A stretch of DNA of 64,000 bases from Adhaeribacter radiodurans. Its GTDB lineage: Bacteria; Bacteroidota; Bacteroidia; Cytophagales; Hymenobacteraceae. The notes below the pieces were generated by a model. It was not told where the DNA came from. It saw only the letters and a list, made by a program, of their open reading frames with translations, and searched no databases. The position numbers and the translations under genes are program-made. Each line of letters starts with the position of its first letter. The first letter of the stretch is position 1. Of this stretch, positions 9,205 through 18,783 are shown one piece after another. The DNA is taken from positions 3,100,001 through 3,164,000 of the forward strand of contig NZ_CP055153.1 of assembly GCF_014075995.1 (NCBI RefSeq). The letters are read 5' to 3'.

Positions 9205-10551
9205 ATGGCATTAAACGGTAAAACCACTACGGCAATTCAGTTTCCGGATGAAACTGATTGGCTGCAAAAAGTAGCTTTAAGCGGGTTTGGCTTAGGTTTG
9301 TTATTAATTTTTTTAAGTGGCTTTCAAGCTGCCGGCGAGAGGAATTTAATGTTCTCCGGGATTTTAGTGGGTTTAACATCTTTGCTTGTTTATTTCCTGC
9401 GCACCTATTTCAAGAATCATCCGGGTATCAGAAATAATGGAATCTGGTTGCGCGGCTCCACTAGTCGTGGCGCAATAGCTTGGGTTACCGGAATATTTTT
9501 AACGGGTTTTTACGTGGTATTATACTGGTGGCCCGATTTAATGAATGGCCTTATTCGCAGTATAAATCCACTAAGTTACTGGTTGCGCGGCAATGCGGCC
9601 GACCGGTGGTTTTTATACGGCACCTTTTACACGTTGGCCGTTCTGATTATGGGAGTACGGGCATTATTAAAATATCGTCATAGTCCTTACCAGATTATCC
9701 GCACCTTATCTGTAATGTTTTTCCAGTTAGTGCTGGCTTACTTAATTCCGTATTTCTTAGTTCAGTTAAACCAGCCGGAGTTTTATTTATCTTACTTTTG
9801 GCCGCTTAAATACGATTATTTGTTTCCGGGTACGGTAGGTTATTTAATTAAAACGCCAGGAGCTTTAGGAGTATTCTTTTTTTTCTGGACAGCCATAATT
9901 TCTTTAATTGGCGTACCTATACTCACTTACTTTTTTGGGAAACGCTGGTATTGCAGTTGGGTGTGTGGCTGCGGAGGATTGGCCGAAACAGCGGGCGATC
10001 CGTACCGGCATTTATCAGATAAATCCCGGGCTGCCTGGCGCTGGGAAGTAGCTATAATTTATCCTATTCTGGGCTTTATTGTTCTTACTACGCTGTTGCT
10101 ATGGATTAACTCCCTTATGGGTGGGGGCTTACTGGGTCGTTTATCAAATGAGTTTTCGCAAACCTACGGTTTTTTCATTGGATCTATCTTTTCGGGCGTA
10201 ATTGGCGTAGGTTTTTACCCAATTATGGGCTCACGCGTTTGGTGCCGCTTTGGTTGCCCAATGGCAGCGTACCTGGGTATTTTACAAAAACATTTTTCCC
10301 GTTTCCGGATAACAACTAATGGCGGCCAATGTATTTCGTGCGGTAATTGCTCTACTTACTGCGAAATGGGAATTGATGTACGTTGGTATGCGCAGCAAGG
10401 TCAACCAATTATCCGGGCTTCGTGCGTGGGTTGTGGTATGTGCGCCACTGTTTGTCCGCGGGGCGTTTTAAACTTAGAGAACGGCCCCCGTGAAAATCGT
10501 TACCAGCCAACTGCCCTTATTTCACCGGAAAGTCTACGGATTTTAAGTTAA
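9205..10551 (+). CDS. Membrane-bound 4Fe-4S polyferredoxin (NapH/CcoG/NosR-like)
   Basis: This 448-residue protein has several membrane helices across the first about 350 residues. It also has two classical 4Fe-4S motifs, CISCGNCSTYCE (about 375-386) and CVGCGMCATVCP (about 407-418), near the C-terminus. Cys-containing loops between helices (WYCSWVCGCGG and VWCRFGCPM) match the double CXXXC signature of NapH/NosR-type proteins. Members pass electrons from the quinone pool or a flavin to periplasmic or assembly enzymes. The electron acceptor here is unknown, because no nitrate or nitrous oxide reductase gene is adjacent. Confidence 0.85.
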   Translation: MALNGKTTTAIQFPDETDWLQKVALSGFGLGLLLIFLSGFQAAGERNLMFSGILVGLTSLLVYFLRTYFKNHPGIRNNGIWLRGSTSRGAIAWVTGIFLTGFYVVLYWWPDLMNGLIRSINPLSYWLRGNAADRWFLYGTFYTLAVLIMGVRALLKYRHSPYQIIRTLSVMFFQLVLAYLIPYFLVQLNQPEFYLSYFWPLKYDYLFPGTVGYLIKTPGALGVFFFFWTAIISLIGVPILTYFFGKRWYCSWVCGCGGLAETAGDPYRHLSDKSRAAWRWEVAIIYPILGFIVLTTLLLWINSLMGGGLLGRLSNEFSQTYGFFIGSIFSGVIGVGFYPIMGSRVWCRFGCPMAAYLGILQKHFSRFRITTNGGQCISCGNCSTYCEMGIDVRWYAQQGQPIIRASCVGCGMCATVCPRGVLNLENGPRENRYQPTALISPESLRILS

Positions 10552-10585
10552 GGAAGTAGGTTATAAGGTAGTAGTTATTTATTGG

Positions 10586-10621
10586 TAACTATTTAGTAAA
10601 TTTTTCTTAACTAAATAGTTA
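10586..10621. terminator. Inverted repeat between convergent genes, possible bidirectional terminator
   Basis: Arms TAACTATTTAGT (10586-10597) and ACTAAATAGTTA (10610-10621) are perfect reverse complements with a 12-base loop. The dyad lies between the ends of the polyferredoxin and hydrolase genes, but it is AT-rich with no long T tract, so termination is uncertain. Confidence 0.45.
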
Positions 10622-10661
10622 AAATACTTGATTTAAATGCGGTTTTCTACTTTATACCTAG

Positions 10662-11684
10662 TTACCTTAAAAAATTCGTAACGGCTTTATGGAAAGCATC
10701 CGGGTCTTGTAAATGCGGAATGTGGCCTATTCCTGGTAAGCCCACTAATTTACTGGTTCTAATTTGGTTTACGGCTTTTCTCCCCAAAGTAGGATAATTT
10801 CCGGCTTTGGCCAATACGGTTTTGTCTTTAATGTTGGCCTTACCCACTACCGTTCGATCGGTTTGTCCAATAATTAATAACGTAGGCATTTGCAGTTGCT
10901 CTAATTCGTAAATAATGGGCTGCTGGTATATCATATCGTAAGTTTGGGCCGAGGCAAAAGCTACTTCCGGGTAATCTTTACTGTGGGTTTGGGCGGCGGG
11001 TATTTTTACCCATTCGTCGTATTCCGGTTTCCACTCCGGGAAATAAGTTTTAAAATAATTCCGGATAGATTCTTCTGAGGTTTTTACTTCTTTCTGATAA
11101 GCAGCGTCTAAAGTAGTAAAAGGCACAATTGGTCGGTAATCTTCTAACCCAATCGGATTTTCCAGAATCAATTTAGTAACTACTTCCGGATACATGAGCG
11201 CAAACCGGGTAGCCAACATTCCGCCCATAGAATGCCCAATTACAATGGCTTTTGTTACGCCTAAAGTATCTAATAATTGCCGGGTATTAGTAGCAAGCTG
11301 GTGAAAACTGTAGTGGAGAGAGGGTTTAGAAGATTTTCCGAAACCAATTTGGTCGGGCACAATTACCCGGTACCCTTGTTTATTTAAAAATTTAATGGTC
11401 TGTCGCCAATAAGCGCCTAAAAAATTTTTACCGTGCAACAGTACAATGGCGGGACGCGAAGCATTAAATTTTTCCGGAACGGCATCCATATAAGCCATCC
11501 GGCAGGCTTGATTTTCAATTTTTAAGTTTAAAAAATGGACCGGGCAGGGATAAGTATAACCTGTTAGTTCCGCATCCAGAACTTCCGGGATGGCCGGCGT
11601 TTGCGACCAAGCCTTTTTAACCAGAGAAACTACTAAAATAAAAATTAATAAAACCAGCTTTCGCCTCTGAATTATTAAAGACAT
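10662..11684 (-). CDS. Secreted alpha/beta-fold hydrolase
   Basis: This 340-residue protein starts with a signal peptide (hydrophobic 9-22, likely cut near AWSQ). It has the full alpha/beta hydrolase set: the oxyanion motif HGKNF at 84-88, the DQIGFGKSS loop, the nucleophile elbow GHSMGG with Ser152, an Asp near residue 277 in GQTD, and the late His in GIGHIPHLQDP. It is likely an esterase- or lipase-type enzyme of the periplasm. The substrate is unknown. It is convergent with the polyferredoxin gene. Confidence 0.87.
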   Translation of the reverse strand: MSLIIQRRKLVLLIFILVVSLVKKAWSQTPAIPEVLDAELTGYTYPCPVHFLNLKIENQACRMAYMDAVPEKFNASRPAIVLLHGKNFLGAYWRQTIKFLNKQGYRVIVPDQIGFGKSSKPSLHYSFHQLATNTRQLLDTLGVTKAIVIGHSMGGMLATRFALMYPEVVTKLILENPIGLEDYRPIVPFTTLDAAYQKEVKTSEESIRNYFKTYFPEWKPEYDEWVKIPAAQTHSKDYPEVAFASAQTYDMIYQQPIIYELEQLQMPTLLIIGQTDRTVVGKANIKDKTVLAKAGNYPTLGRKAVNQIRTSKLVGLPGIGHIPHLQDPDAFHKAVTNFLR

Positions 11685-11907
11685 ACGAATTAGTAGATAT
11701 ATTTTAAAACTTAATTGTTAAAACCAGTAAGTACATTCATATTTAAATTCAGCCCAAAATAAAGTGACTATATTACACCTTTAAATTGTAAATCTTACAA
11801 GAAGAATAAAAATATTCTTTCAAGTTAAAACCATCCGTAAAAGTCTAAATAGAAAGCAGCTCTCCCCTCTTCCACCAATTCATTCAAACTTAAATAATCT
11901 GATTGTA

Positions 11908-12372
11908 TCAGGTATTGTCCGAAGAAAGTTGCTGCAAAATTCTTAAAGCATTATGTACGTGTTCCAACGGTTTTAACTGGGAATTAAATGCATATTGAAT
12001 TGTTCCGGATTTATCAATAACAAACGTAGCCCGGCCCGGAATTAAGCCCAGCGTTTTAGGTACCCCGTACATTTTAGCCACTTTACCAGCAGGGTCACTT
12101 AACAAAGTAAAAGGTAATTGGTATTTAGTTGAAAATTTTTGGTGAGACGCTAAATCATCGGAAGAAACGCCAATTACTTCAGCACCATGTTCCTGAAAAA
12201 TCTCGAATTGATCCCGAAAAGAGCAGGCTTCGGCCGTGCAACCGCGGGTATCGTTTTTAGGATAAAAATACAATACTACGTTCTTCTTGTTTTGTAAATC
12301 GGATAAGGAAAAAGATTCGCCTTGCGAATTTTTTAGTTCAAAGTCAGGAGCTGGTGTTCCAGGATTCAGCAT
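11908..12372 (-). CDS. bcp: Thioredoxin-dependent peroxiredoxin, Bcp/PrxQ type
   Basis: I place the start at the ATG ending at 12372 (MLNPGTPAPDFEL), because that matches the family's usual N-terminus. An upstream in-frame ATG (12426) would add 18 hydrophobic residues with no family match. The resulting 154 residues fit Bcp (about 150). The peroxidatic Cys45 sits in a PXXXTXXC motif (PKNDTRGC), with the resolving Cys50 five residues on, as in PrxQ proteins. It reduces hydrogen peroxide and organic hydroperoxides using thioredoxin. An Arg replaces the usual Pro just after the motif's Thr. Confidence 0.92.
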   Translation of the reverse strand: MLNPGTPAPDFELKNSQGESFSLSDLQNKKNVVLYFYPKNDTRGCTAEACSFRDQFEIFQEHGAEVIGVSSDDLASHQKFSTKYQLPFTLLSDPAGKVAKMYGVPKTLGLIPGRATFVIDKSGTIQYAFNSQLKPLEHVHNALRILQQLSSDNT

Positions 12373-12514
12373 AATTGTAAAATTAAATAAACCTATAATG
12401 GGAGTAGCAAATACTACCCGCCTCAATTTTTAAAGTTATATAACCAAGAAATGGAGATACGGTTTCAGAGTTGAGTTAATTTGTTCATCTTTACGGCGGT
12501 TTATTACTACCCGC

Positions 12515-13207
12515 ATGCCCCTTATTCACGTTATTATTCCCGCGTACAACGAAGAAAAATCAATTGCTCAGGTAATTCAGGCTATTCCGCCTGCTCTTAT
12601 TTCAGAAATAATAGTAGTCAATAATAATTCAACCGATAATACAGCAGTAGTAGCAAAAGCCGCGGGCCCTACTGTTTTATTTGCTTCGGAACCAGGTTAC
12701 GGCAACGCTTGCCTCACCGGCATGGAGTACGCACTTACTAAATTGCCTGCCGAACAACCCGAAATTATTGTATTTATTGATGGCGATTTCTCGGACTATC
12801 CGGAAGAAATGCCTTTGTTGATTCAACCTATTTTAGAAAACCGGGCTGACCTGGTTATTGGCTCCCGGGCACTGGGCCAAAGAGAGAAAGGAGCCATGCT
12901 GCCGCAACAGATTTTTGGCAATTGGCTAGCTACTACTCTATTACGTTTATTTTATAATGCCCATTTTACCGACTTGGGACCATTTCGTGCGATTCGTACC
13001 GAGGCTTTACTTAAATTAAATATGCAGGACCGTACCTATGGCTGGACTGTGGAAATGCAATTAAAAGCAGCTAAGCTAAAACTACGCAGCGTAGAAGTTC
13101 CGGTCAGATACCGGAAACGGATTGGTTTTTCTAAAATTTCGGGTACGGTGAAAGGTACGGTTATGGCCGGTTATAAAATTATTGCTACCATTTTCCGATA
13201 TTTGTAG
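12515..13207 (+). CDS. GT2 family glycosyltransferase (polyprenyl-phosphate sugar transferase-like)
   Basis: This 230-residue soluble GT-A protein starts with IPAYNEEKSI and has the nucleotide-sugar/metal motif DGD at 89-91. Its length and its SRALG, GPFRAIR and GWTVEMQ segments resemble enzymes that load sugars onto a polyprenyl phosphate (dolichyl-phosphate glucose or mannose synthase type). It lacks C-terminal membrane helices. It is the first gene of a tight operon: its stop directly abuts the GTG of the next glycosyltransferase. A role in making a lipid-linked sugar donor is inferred from the neighbours. Confidence 0.85.
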   Translation: MPLIHVIIPAYNEEKSIAQVIQAIPPALISEIIVVNNNSTDNTAVVAKAAGPTVLFASEPGYGNACLTGMEYALTKLPAEQPEIIVFIDGDFSDYPEEMPLLIQPILENRADLVIGSRALGQREKGAMLPQQIFGNWLATTLLRLFYNAHFTDLGPFRAIRTEALLKLNMQDRTYGWTVEMQLKAAKLKLRSVEVPVRYRKRIGFSKISGTVKGTVMAGYKIIATIFRYL

Positions 13208-14692
13208 GTGATGACGATTTTGGCTTTGCTATTAGTGCTGGTGTATGGGTTGTGCCTGAGTTTTATATTTTGCTACAGCCTGATACAAGTGCATCTAACT
13301 TATCTTTACCTGCGTTGCCAAGCCACAAAGCATCGACCTATAAACCCTTCTTTGCTATTAACTCCAGAGGAGCTTCCTCGTGTAACCATACAATTGCCTA
13401 TTTACAACGAACGTTACGTGGTGGAACGTTTAATAGATGCCGTGGCCGCTTTTAATTATCCTGCGAATAAACTTCAAATTCAGGTACTCGACGATTCGGA
13501 TGATGAAACAGTAACGCTTATCGCGGCCAAAGTTGCTCATTACCAAGCCAAAGGATTAGATATAACGCATGTAAAACGTCCATCGCGAACTGGTTTTAAA
13601 GCTGGGGCTTTACAATATGGTTTAACAACTGCTACTGGTGAATTTATCGCTATTTTTGATGCAGATTTTTTACCCGAACCTGATTTTTTGCACCAAACGC
13701 TTCGCCAGTTCAACCACCCGCGCGTTGGGGTAGTACAAACCCGGTGGGAACATTTAAACAGCCATTATTCCTTATTAACCAAGTTGCAAGCATTTGGCTT
13801 AAATGCCCATTTTACCATTGAACAAACCGGACGGAGTTGCGGTCATTTTTTTATAAATTTTAACGGTACCGGTGGCATTTGGCGAAAAACCTGCATTCAG
13901 GATGCCGGCGGGTGGCAAGCCGATACGCTTACCGAAGATTTAGATTTAAGTTATCGGGCTCAACTGCGGAATTGGGAGTTCCGTTATTTAGAACAAGTTA
14001 CCGCACCCGCCGAATTACCCGCTACCATGCCCGCCGTAAAGTCGCAGCAATTTCGCTGGACCAAAGGCGCCGCCGAAACGGCCCGTAAAAATCTCGGAAA
14101 AGTATTACGCTCCGATCAACCGTTATTAACGAAAGTACACGCTATTTTTCATTTAGGTAACAGCAGCATTTTTGTTTGCGTTTTTCTATCAGCCGTTCTA
14201 AGCTTACCCCTCCTACTTATCCGCGAACATTGGACACCCTATTTTTATTTGTTTAAATCGGGTAGTTTATTTTTAATTAGTCTGGTGGGCTTGGTTTTGT
14301 TTTACTGGACTGCCTACCGGCAAACTTCTAAAAACCGGTCAGTTTCTATATTTACTTTTTTCCCGCGTTTTCTCTGGTTTCTTACTTTTTCATTGGGTTT
14401 ATCGCTGCATAATGCCTTAGCGGTGCTGGAAGGCTACTTAGGTATCAAAACTCCGTTTGTTCGTACGCCCAAATTTAATCTGCGTACTCCCGCTGATTCC
14501 TGGCAAAATAATGCCTATCAAACGGCTTCTATCAACTTACTTACTATTTTAGAAGGTTTGCTTGCCTTGTATTTTCTTGCGGGAATTATTTTAGCATTCT
14601 ACTTCCGGGACTATGGCCTACTCCCCTTTTATACCATGTTAATGCTGGGCTTTGGAGGCGTATTTTTTTTAACGCTTAAACACAGTCGTTAA
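13208..14692 (+). CDS. Membrane GT2 glycosyltransferase, cellulose-synthase/CslA-like
   Basis: This 494-residue processive-type GT2 enzyme has an N-terminal membrane helix (5-28) and a catalytic domain. The key motifs are DDSDD (95-99), DAD (151-153), TED (242-244) and QQFRW (280-284), the D,D,D,QXXRW signature. At least three C-terminal membrane helices follow. Such enzymes polymerise or transfer hexoses at the inner membrane. The start may be GTG 13208 or ATG 13211. The gene directly abuts the upstream GT2 gene and lies 6 bases before the next gene, so the three form one operon. The sugar (glucose or mannose) cannot be told from sequence. Confidence 0.88.
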   Translation: MMTILALLLVLVYGLCLSFIFCYSLIQVHLTYLYLRCQATKHRPINPSLLLTPEELPRVTIQLPIYNERYVVERLIDAVAAFNYPANKLQIQVLDDSDDETVTLIAAKVAHYQAKGLDITHVKRPSRTGFKAGALQYGLTTATGEFIAIFDADFLPEPDFLHQTLRQFNHPRVGVVQTRWEHLNSHYSLLTKLQAFGLNAHFTIEQTGRSCGHFFINFNGTGGIWRKTCIQDAGGWQADTLTEDLDLSYRAQLRNWEFRYLEQVTAPAELPATMPAVKSQQFRWTKGAAETARKNLGKVLRSDQPLLTKVHAIFHLGNSSIFVCVFLSAVLSLPLLLIREHWTPYFYLFKSGSLFLISLVGLVLFYWTAYRQTSKNRSVSIFTFFPRFLWFLTFSLGLSLHNALAVLEGYLGIKTPFVRTPKFNLRTPADSWQNNAYQTASINLLTILEGLLALYFLAGIILAFYFRDYGLLPFYTMLMLGFGGVFFLTLKHSR

Positions 14693-14698
14693 CTCTCC

Positions 14699-16024
14699 AT
14701 GAAGCCTAATTCAATCTTGAAAGCTAGTATATTGTTGTTCGTATCGGCAATAACATATGTTGGGTTGGGCTACTATACCGAGCGATCCAATTTTATTCAA
14801 TTAATTTTTCTTTTTGCCCTGAGCTTTGCGGCCTACATACTTTTATTGCAACAGCGTTTATCTTTAAAACTTATAATTCCGGCAGCAATATTTCTTCGGC
14901 TTGTGTTAATGTTTTCATGGCCAAGTTTGTCCGATGATTATTTCCGGTTTATTTGGGACGGACGGTTAAGGGTGGCCGGCGAAAACCCGTTCTTACATTT
15001 ACCTTCCTATTACCAAACCCTTCCAACGCCAATACCCGGCATCAATCTAGAATTATTTAAACACCTTAACTCCCCGCATTACTATTCTGTTTACCCGCCT
15101 GTTAGCCAATTTGTATTTGCCTTTAGCGCCTGGATAGCACCGGAAAGTAATTGGGGAATGGTGCTAAGTATGCGGTTTATTATTTTAATGGCCGAAGCAG
15201 CCTCTATTGTTTTCCTAATTAAGCTTTTACAACACTACCATATACCGGTTAGTCGGGTGGCCTGGTACGCTTTTAATCCTTTAGTAATAGTAGAACTAAC
15301 CGGTAACCTTCACTTCGAAGCACTGCTTATTTGCGGCTTGTTGGGCAGTATCTATTTACTAAAGCGGCACAAACTTCTTTTATCCGGAGCCATTTTGGGG
15401 TTAGCCATAGGAGTAAAAATGATACCCTTAATTTTTATGCCTTTTCTATTAGCACATTTGGGTTGGAAGAAATTTTTAGTATTTGCCAGCGCAACCGGAT
15501 TTACTTTATGCTTATTATTCTTGCCTTTTTTATCGCAAGCATTATTTCAGAATATTGGGCAAAGCCTTAATTTATACTTCCAGAAATTTGAATTTAATGC
15601 CAGCGTATATTACGTTTTTCGTTGGCTTGGTTCCCTTGTATTGGGGTATAATACCATTGGGGTTCTAGGCCCGTTTCTATCTTTAGCTACTTTCGTTACT
15701 ATAATGGCGGCAGCTTACCAGAACCGTAATAGGTTCAATCAAAATTTACTTACCTACTTCCTCCTGGCACTAAGTATTTACCTGTTTTTGGCTACTACTG
15801 TACATCCGTGGTATTTAACCACCTTGGTTGCCCTTAGTGTTTTTACGCCTTTCCGGTATGCCCTGGTTTGGTCAGGAATAGCTGTATTCTCCTATGCAGC
15901 TTATCAAACTCAACTTTACCAAGAAAATTTATATGTAATTGCCCTGGAATATATTGTGGTTTATGGTTGGTTAATCTGGGAAATAGTAAAAAACCGGAAG
16001 CTTATTACTTCATCCATTCATTAA
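14699..16024 (+). CDS. Polytopic membrane glycosyltransferase, mannosyltransferase-like (GT-C)
   Basis: This 441-residue protein has about 10-12 membrane helices. An early loop SDDYFRFIWDGRL contains adjacent Asp residues, as expected in the first external loop of GT-C enzymes that use polyprenyl-phosphate sugars. It resembles DUF2029/PIG-M style mannosyltransferases seen in Bacteroidota. As the third gene of the operon, it could transfer the sugar made available by the first gene onto a glycan built by the second. This pathway order is inference. It ends 10 bases from the convergent DUF2461 gene. Confidence 0.78.
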   Translation: MKPNSILKASILLFVSAITYVGLGYYTERSNFIQLIFLFALSFAAYILLLQQRLSLKLIIPAAIFLRLVLMFSWPSLSDDYFRFIWDGRLRVAGENPFLHLPSYYQTLPTPIPGINLELFKHLNSPHYYSVYPPVSQFVFAFSAWIAPESNWGMVLSMRFIILMAEAASIVFLIKLLQHYHIPVSRVAWYAFNPLVIVELTGNLHFEALLICGLLGSIYLLKRHKLLLSGAILGLAIGVKMIPLIFMPFLLAHLGWKKFLVFASATGFTLCLLFLPFLSQALFQNIGQSLNLYFQKFEFNASVYYVFRWLGSLVLGYNTIGVLGPFLSLATFVTIMAAAYQNRNRFNQNLLTYFLLALSIYLFLATTVHPWYLTTLVALSVFTPFRYALVWSGIAVFSYAAYQTQLYQENLYVIALEYIVVYGWLIWEIVKNRKLITSSIH

Positions 16025-16033
16025 TTTTAATAT

Positions 16034-16732
16034 TTACCCTCTTTCTGAATCGCTGCTTATTTCCAGCATTGGGCGCAGTAAAAAATCCTTTAAAGGCATT
16101 AAAGCTTTTGCTATTCCCAGGCAGTTTTTTAATAAATCGGGTTGTAGTAACTGTTCGTCGGTGAGGGAATGAGTGGCTACCCAACTCTTATACTTCAGGT
16201 AATCTAAAGCCGGATTGGTGGCATCGTAGCCTTTTGGCGAGGATTTTAATTTTTCGCCGGCTAATTCCTGCCCAAAACTTTTAGTAAATTCCGGACTATG
16301 CACAATTTCGGAGAACTCCTGAAAATTATAATCTATTTCCTGACGCACCGCTTTCAAATGAGGAGCGGGTGGCATCCATAATCCTCCCCCTATAAATGAC
16401 TGATTACCCGAACTGAAATGAAAATAGTAACCGGGATAAACAGATTTACGACCACCAGGGGCTAAGTACGCGCCAAAATGATCTTTGTAAGGTCGCTTAT
16501 CGTTGGAAAACCGCACATCGCGGTAAATCCGGAAAACAATTTCACTTGCTTTTTGGTCCGTAACACTTTCGTCGAAAGCAGCTACTCCTTTTATCCATTC
16601 GCCTACAAACAGTAAAAAATCCTGTCGGGCCAAGTCATAACGCTCTTTATTTTCCTGAAACCAATTTCGATCATTATTATTTTTGAGGTCGGTAATATAC
16701 TGTAGAGTCTCGGGTTTAAAATGCGTGTTCAT
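16034..16732 (-). CDS. DUF2461 domain protein
   Basis: This 232-residue soluble protein matches the DUF2461 (TIGR02453) family along its length. The N-terminal segment YITDLKNNNDRNWFQENKERY and the central FRIYRDVRFSNDKRPYKDHFGAY are typical of it. No enzymatic function is established for the family. It is convergent with the glycosyltransferase operon and separated from it by only 9 bases. Confidence 0.88.
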   Translation of the reverse strand: MNTHFKPETLQYITDLKNNNDRNWFQENKERYDLARQDFLLFVGEWIKGVAAFDESVTDQKASEIVFRIYRDVRFSNDKRPYKDHFGAYLAPGGRKSVYPGYYFHFSSGNQSFIGGGLWMPPAPHLKAVRQEIDYNFQEFSEIVHSPEFTKSFGQELAGEKLKSSPKGYDATNPALDYLKYKSWVATHSLTDEQLLQPDLLKNCLGIAKALMPLKDFLLRPMLEISSDSERG

Positions 16733-16978
16733 ACTTTGTAATTACAAGTTGCAGGTTGCAAGTTAACAGTTATCTCCTGGAAAAATTTAGCTTAAAGAGT
16801 AAAACTAGAAATAGAAAATAAGTAACAAGACCAGATGAATTTACTAAACATGATGCTGAGGACGAGACTATTGTCTCCTAATATTGACATTCAGTTTCTG
16901 AACCTTAAAAAAGTCTAATAACTAATATCCTGATACTTTTGCCTAATTAATTAGAACTGGCAAACTATTATCCGAAAA

Positions 16979-17872
16979 TTAATGCTGCCAATAAGCGAAG
17001 CGTTGAATATTTTTTAATTCTAATGTTCGGCCATCGTAGGATCTTTGCCGCAACAAGGCATTCGGATATTTTTTACTAAACCAATACTGACTTTGCTTAT
17101 CCGGGGCAAATTGCACCGTTACCAGCCAGGCACCTCCCGGAAATTCTTCAGTGGAGCCCTGGCTAATAGAAAATGTAGCTTGGAATAAAGTCGGGGGCAA
17201 AGCTTTAGACGTTTGCTGTAACTCATAAACCGGCGCTTTAAAAGTTAGGTTTTCTTTAAATTTTAAACTGCGCAAGGTATAAGGTAACTGGTCTTCAAAT
17301 AAAGCAAGTTCTTTCAAAGACAATTCACCGGTTCCTTGATTATCCCAGTAAGAATTAAATTGGTAGGTAAAAGAATTGCCCTTTTGCGTAATAGCTTTAA
17401 ACGTATTGCCGCACCACTCCTGCGACGAACTGGTAAGTTTATGTACTGTAACCGGGTTCTCGCGCTTAAAAAATAAGGACGTTAGATAATGATAAGGATA
17501 ATTTTCAGTGGGAATCCGGGCAAACTCGTTTACTTTTATTACCGGAAAAAGATCACTGCGTTTATAATCATCAGTTTTAACGTTAAACGCTTTATTAAAA
17601 TCTTCTTTAACCGTAATTAAAGTATAATCAAACTGCCGGGCTCTATTGTAAACAATTCTTTGAGCCTGGTAGGTGGCTACTTCGGCTAAGCCATCGTCCC
17701 AGAATTTTTGCTGCGCCCAATTTACATTAAAATACTGCGTATAATTTCCGGGTCCTGCTACTCCATTCCGGCTCGAACAAGCCAATATACCCCCTATAAA
17801 ACTAACAATAACAAAGAGAAAGAACTTTATAAAGTTGCTTTTGAACCGATAAAATTTAGGAATAGAAAACAT
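16979..17872 (-). CDS. Putative lipoprotein of unknown function
   Basis: This 297-residue protein has a hydrophobic signal ending in a lipobox (GGILAC, Cys near residue 32), so it is probably lipidated. The mature part is rich in beta-strand-forming aromatic residues. I do not recognise a characterised domain, although similar proteins in Cytophagales have been labelled as Maf-like septum inhibitors, and I see no Maf motif to justify that. It lies downstream of the anti-sigma gene on the same strand, about 50 bases away. Confidence 0.65.
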   Translation of the reverse strand: MFSIPKFYRFKSNFIKFFLFVIVSFIGGILACSSRNGVAGPGNYTQYFNVNWAQQKFWDDGLAEVATYQAQRIVYNRARQFDYTLITVKEDFNKAFNVKTDDYKRSDLFPVIKVNEFARIPTENYPYHYLTSLFFKRENPVTVHKLTSSSQEWCGNTFKAITQKGNSFTYQFNSYWDNQGTGELSLKELALFEDQLPYTLRSLKFKENLTFKAPVYELQQTSKALPPTLFQATFSISQGSTEEFPGGAWLVTVQFAPDKQSQYWFSKKYPNALLRQRSYDGRTLELKNIQRFAYWQH

Positions 17873-17921
17873 GCAGCAAATATATCAGCTGGCAATTAAG
17901 CTTCCATTTAATACACAATTT

Positions 17922-18770
17922 TTAAATCTGACCCATTACGTACATTTCCTGCAAAGTTGGGTTTTGGCTCCCTCCTTCTGGTTCCAAGGTAATGGCAAAA
18001 GCCTGGGCATTGGCAATGGTTTTCATGTGCTGAACCGCCGTTGAATCGCTAAGGTCTAGCATACCCGCATCAATGGGTTTACCGTTTTCCAACGCCCATA
18101 ATTGATACTGCCGTTTAGGAGGAGGTACTGGTAAATCTGCTACTTTTAGTAAAACACCTTTTGTTTTGGTATTCCAATAAACCAACACCGAGGAAGACGG
18201 AGATTTTTGTACTCCTTTTAAATCTACTCTTTGTGTTTTGTTATGCGTTAAAAATTGTAGCTCCTCGGTGGTTAATTGTAGTTTATTATTTACTTGCTGA
18301 ACTTGCTGGGCATATCTGTTCTGAGAAGCTAAAGCCAGTTGGTACTGATTTTCGGAACGTTGCCAGTTCGTAAAAAAGTAAAAATTAAAACCAGCACTAA
18401 CTAAAAGTAAAACGGTGGCGGCAATGGCCCACCAACTATACCCTGGTGCCGCAGAAGATTCATCCAATGGCGAGTCAACTGGAAAGGAAATTTGCTTACC
18501 TTCTGGTTCAGGAGTAATTTCGGCAACAGTGTTCCCGATAGGTGCAGTTGTAATAATAGCACGTAAAACTTTTTCTTTTAAATGAGCGGGTGGTTCTACG
18601 GCGTGCAATTGCGCGTAGGAATCTAAAGAATCAGATATTGCTTGTAGCTCCGCTTGTACTTGTGGGTAAAGAGCTGACATACGATCTACTTCTAACCTTT
18701 CGGCGGGCGGTAAAAGCCCGGTAGCGTATAATTCTAAAACCCCAGATGCTATGTATTCCTGAATATCCAA
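17922..18770 (-). CDS. Anti-sigma factor, RskA-like, one membrane helix
   Basis: This 282-residue protein has an N-terminal cytoplasmic part starting DIQEYIASGVLELYATGLL, typical of RskA-type zinc-less anti-sigma domains. A single membrane helix follows (about 112-132, WWAIAATVLLLV), then a coiled segment and an RskA C-terminal domain (QYQLWALENGKPIDAGML). It should bind and hold the sigma factor encoded just upstream, releasing it on an envelope signal. The ATG lies 13 bases after the sigma gene stop. Confidence 0.9.
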   Translation of the reverse strand: MDIQEYIASGVLELYATGLLPPAERLEVDRMSALYPQVQAELQAISDSLDSYAQLHAVEPPAHLKEKVLRAIITTAPIGNTVAEITPEPEGKQISFPVDSPLDESSAAPGYSWWAIAATVLLLVSAGFNFYFFTNWQRSENQYQLALASQNRYAQQVQQVNNKLQLTTEELQFLTHNKTQRVDLKGVQKSPSSSVLVYWNTKTKGVLLKVADLPVPPPKRQYQLWALENGKPIDAGMLDLSDSTAVQHMKTIANAQAFAITLEPEGGSQNPTLQEMYVMGQI

Positions 18771-18783
18771 TTTATTTATGTAC

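Noticed and set aside
16979-17872. Naming the lipoprotein a Maf-type septum inhibitor
   Set aside because: No Maf motif is visible; the name would come from recalled annotation, not from the sequence.
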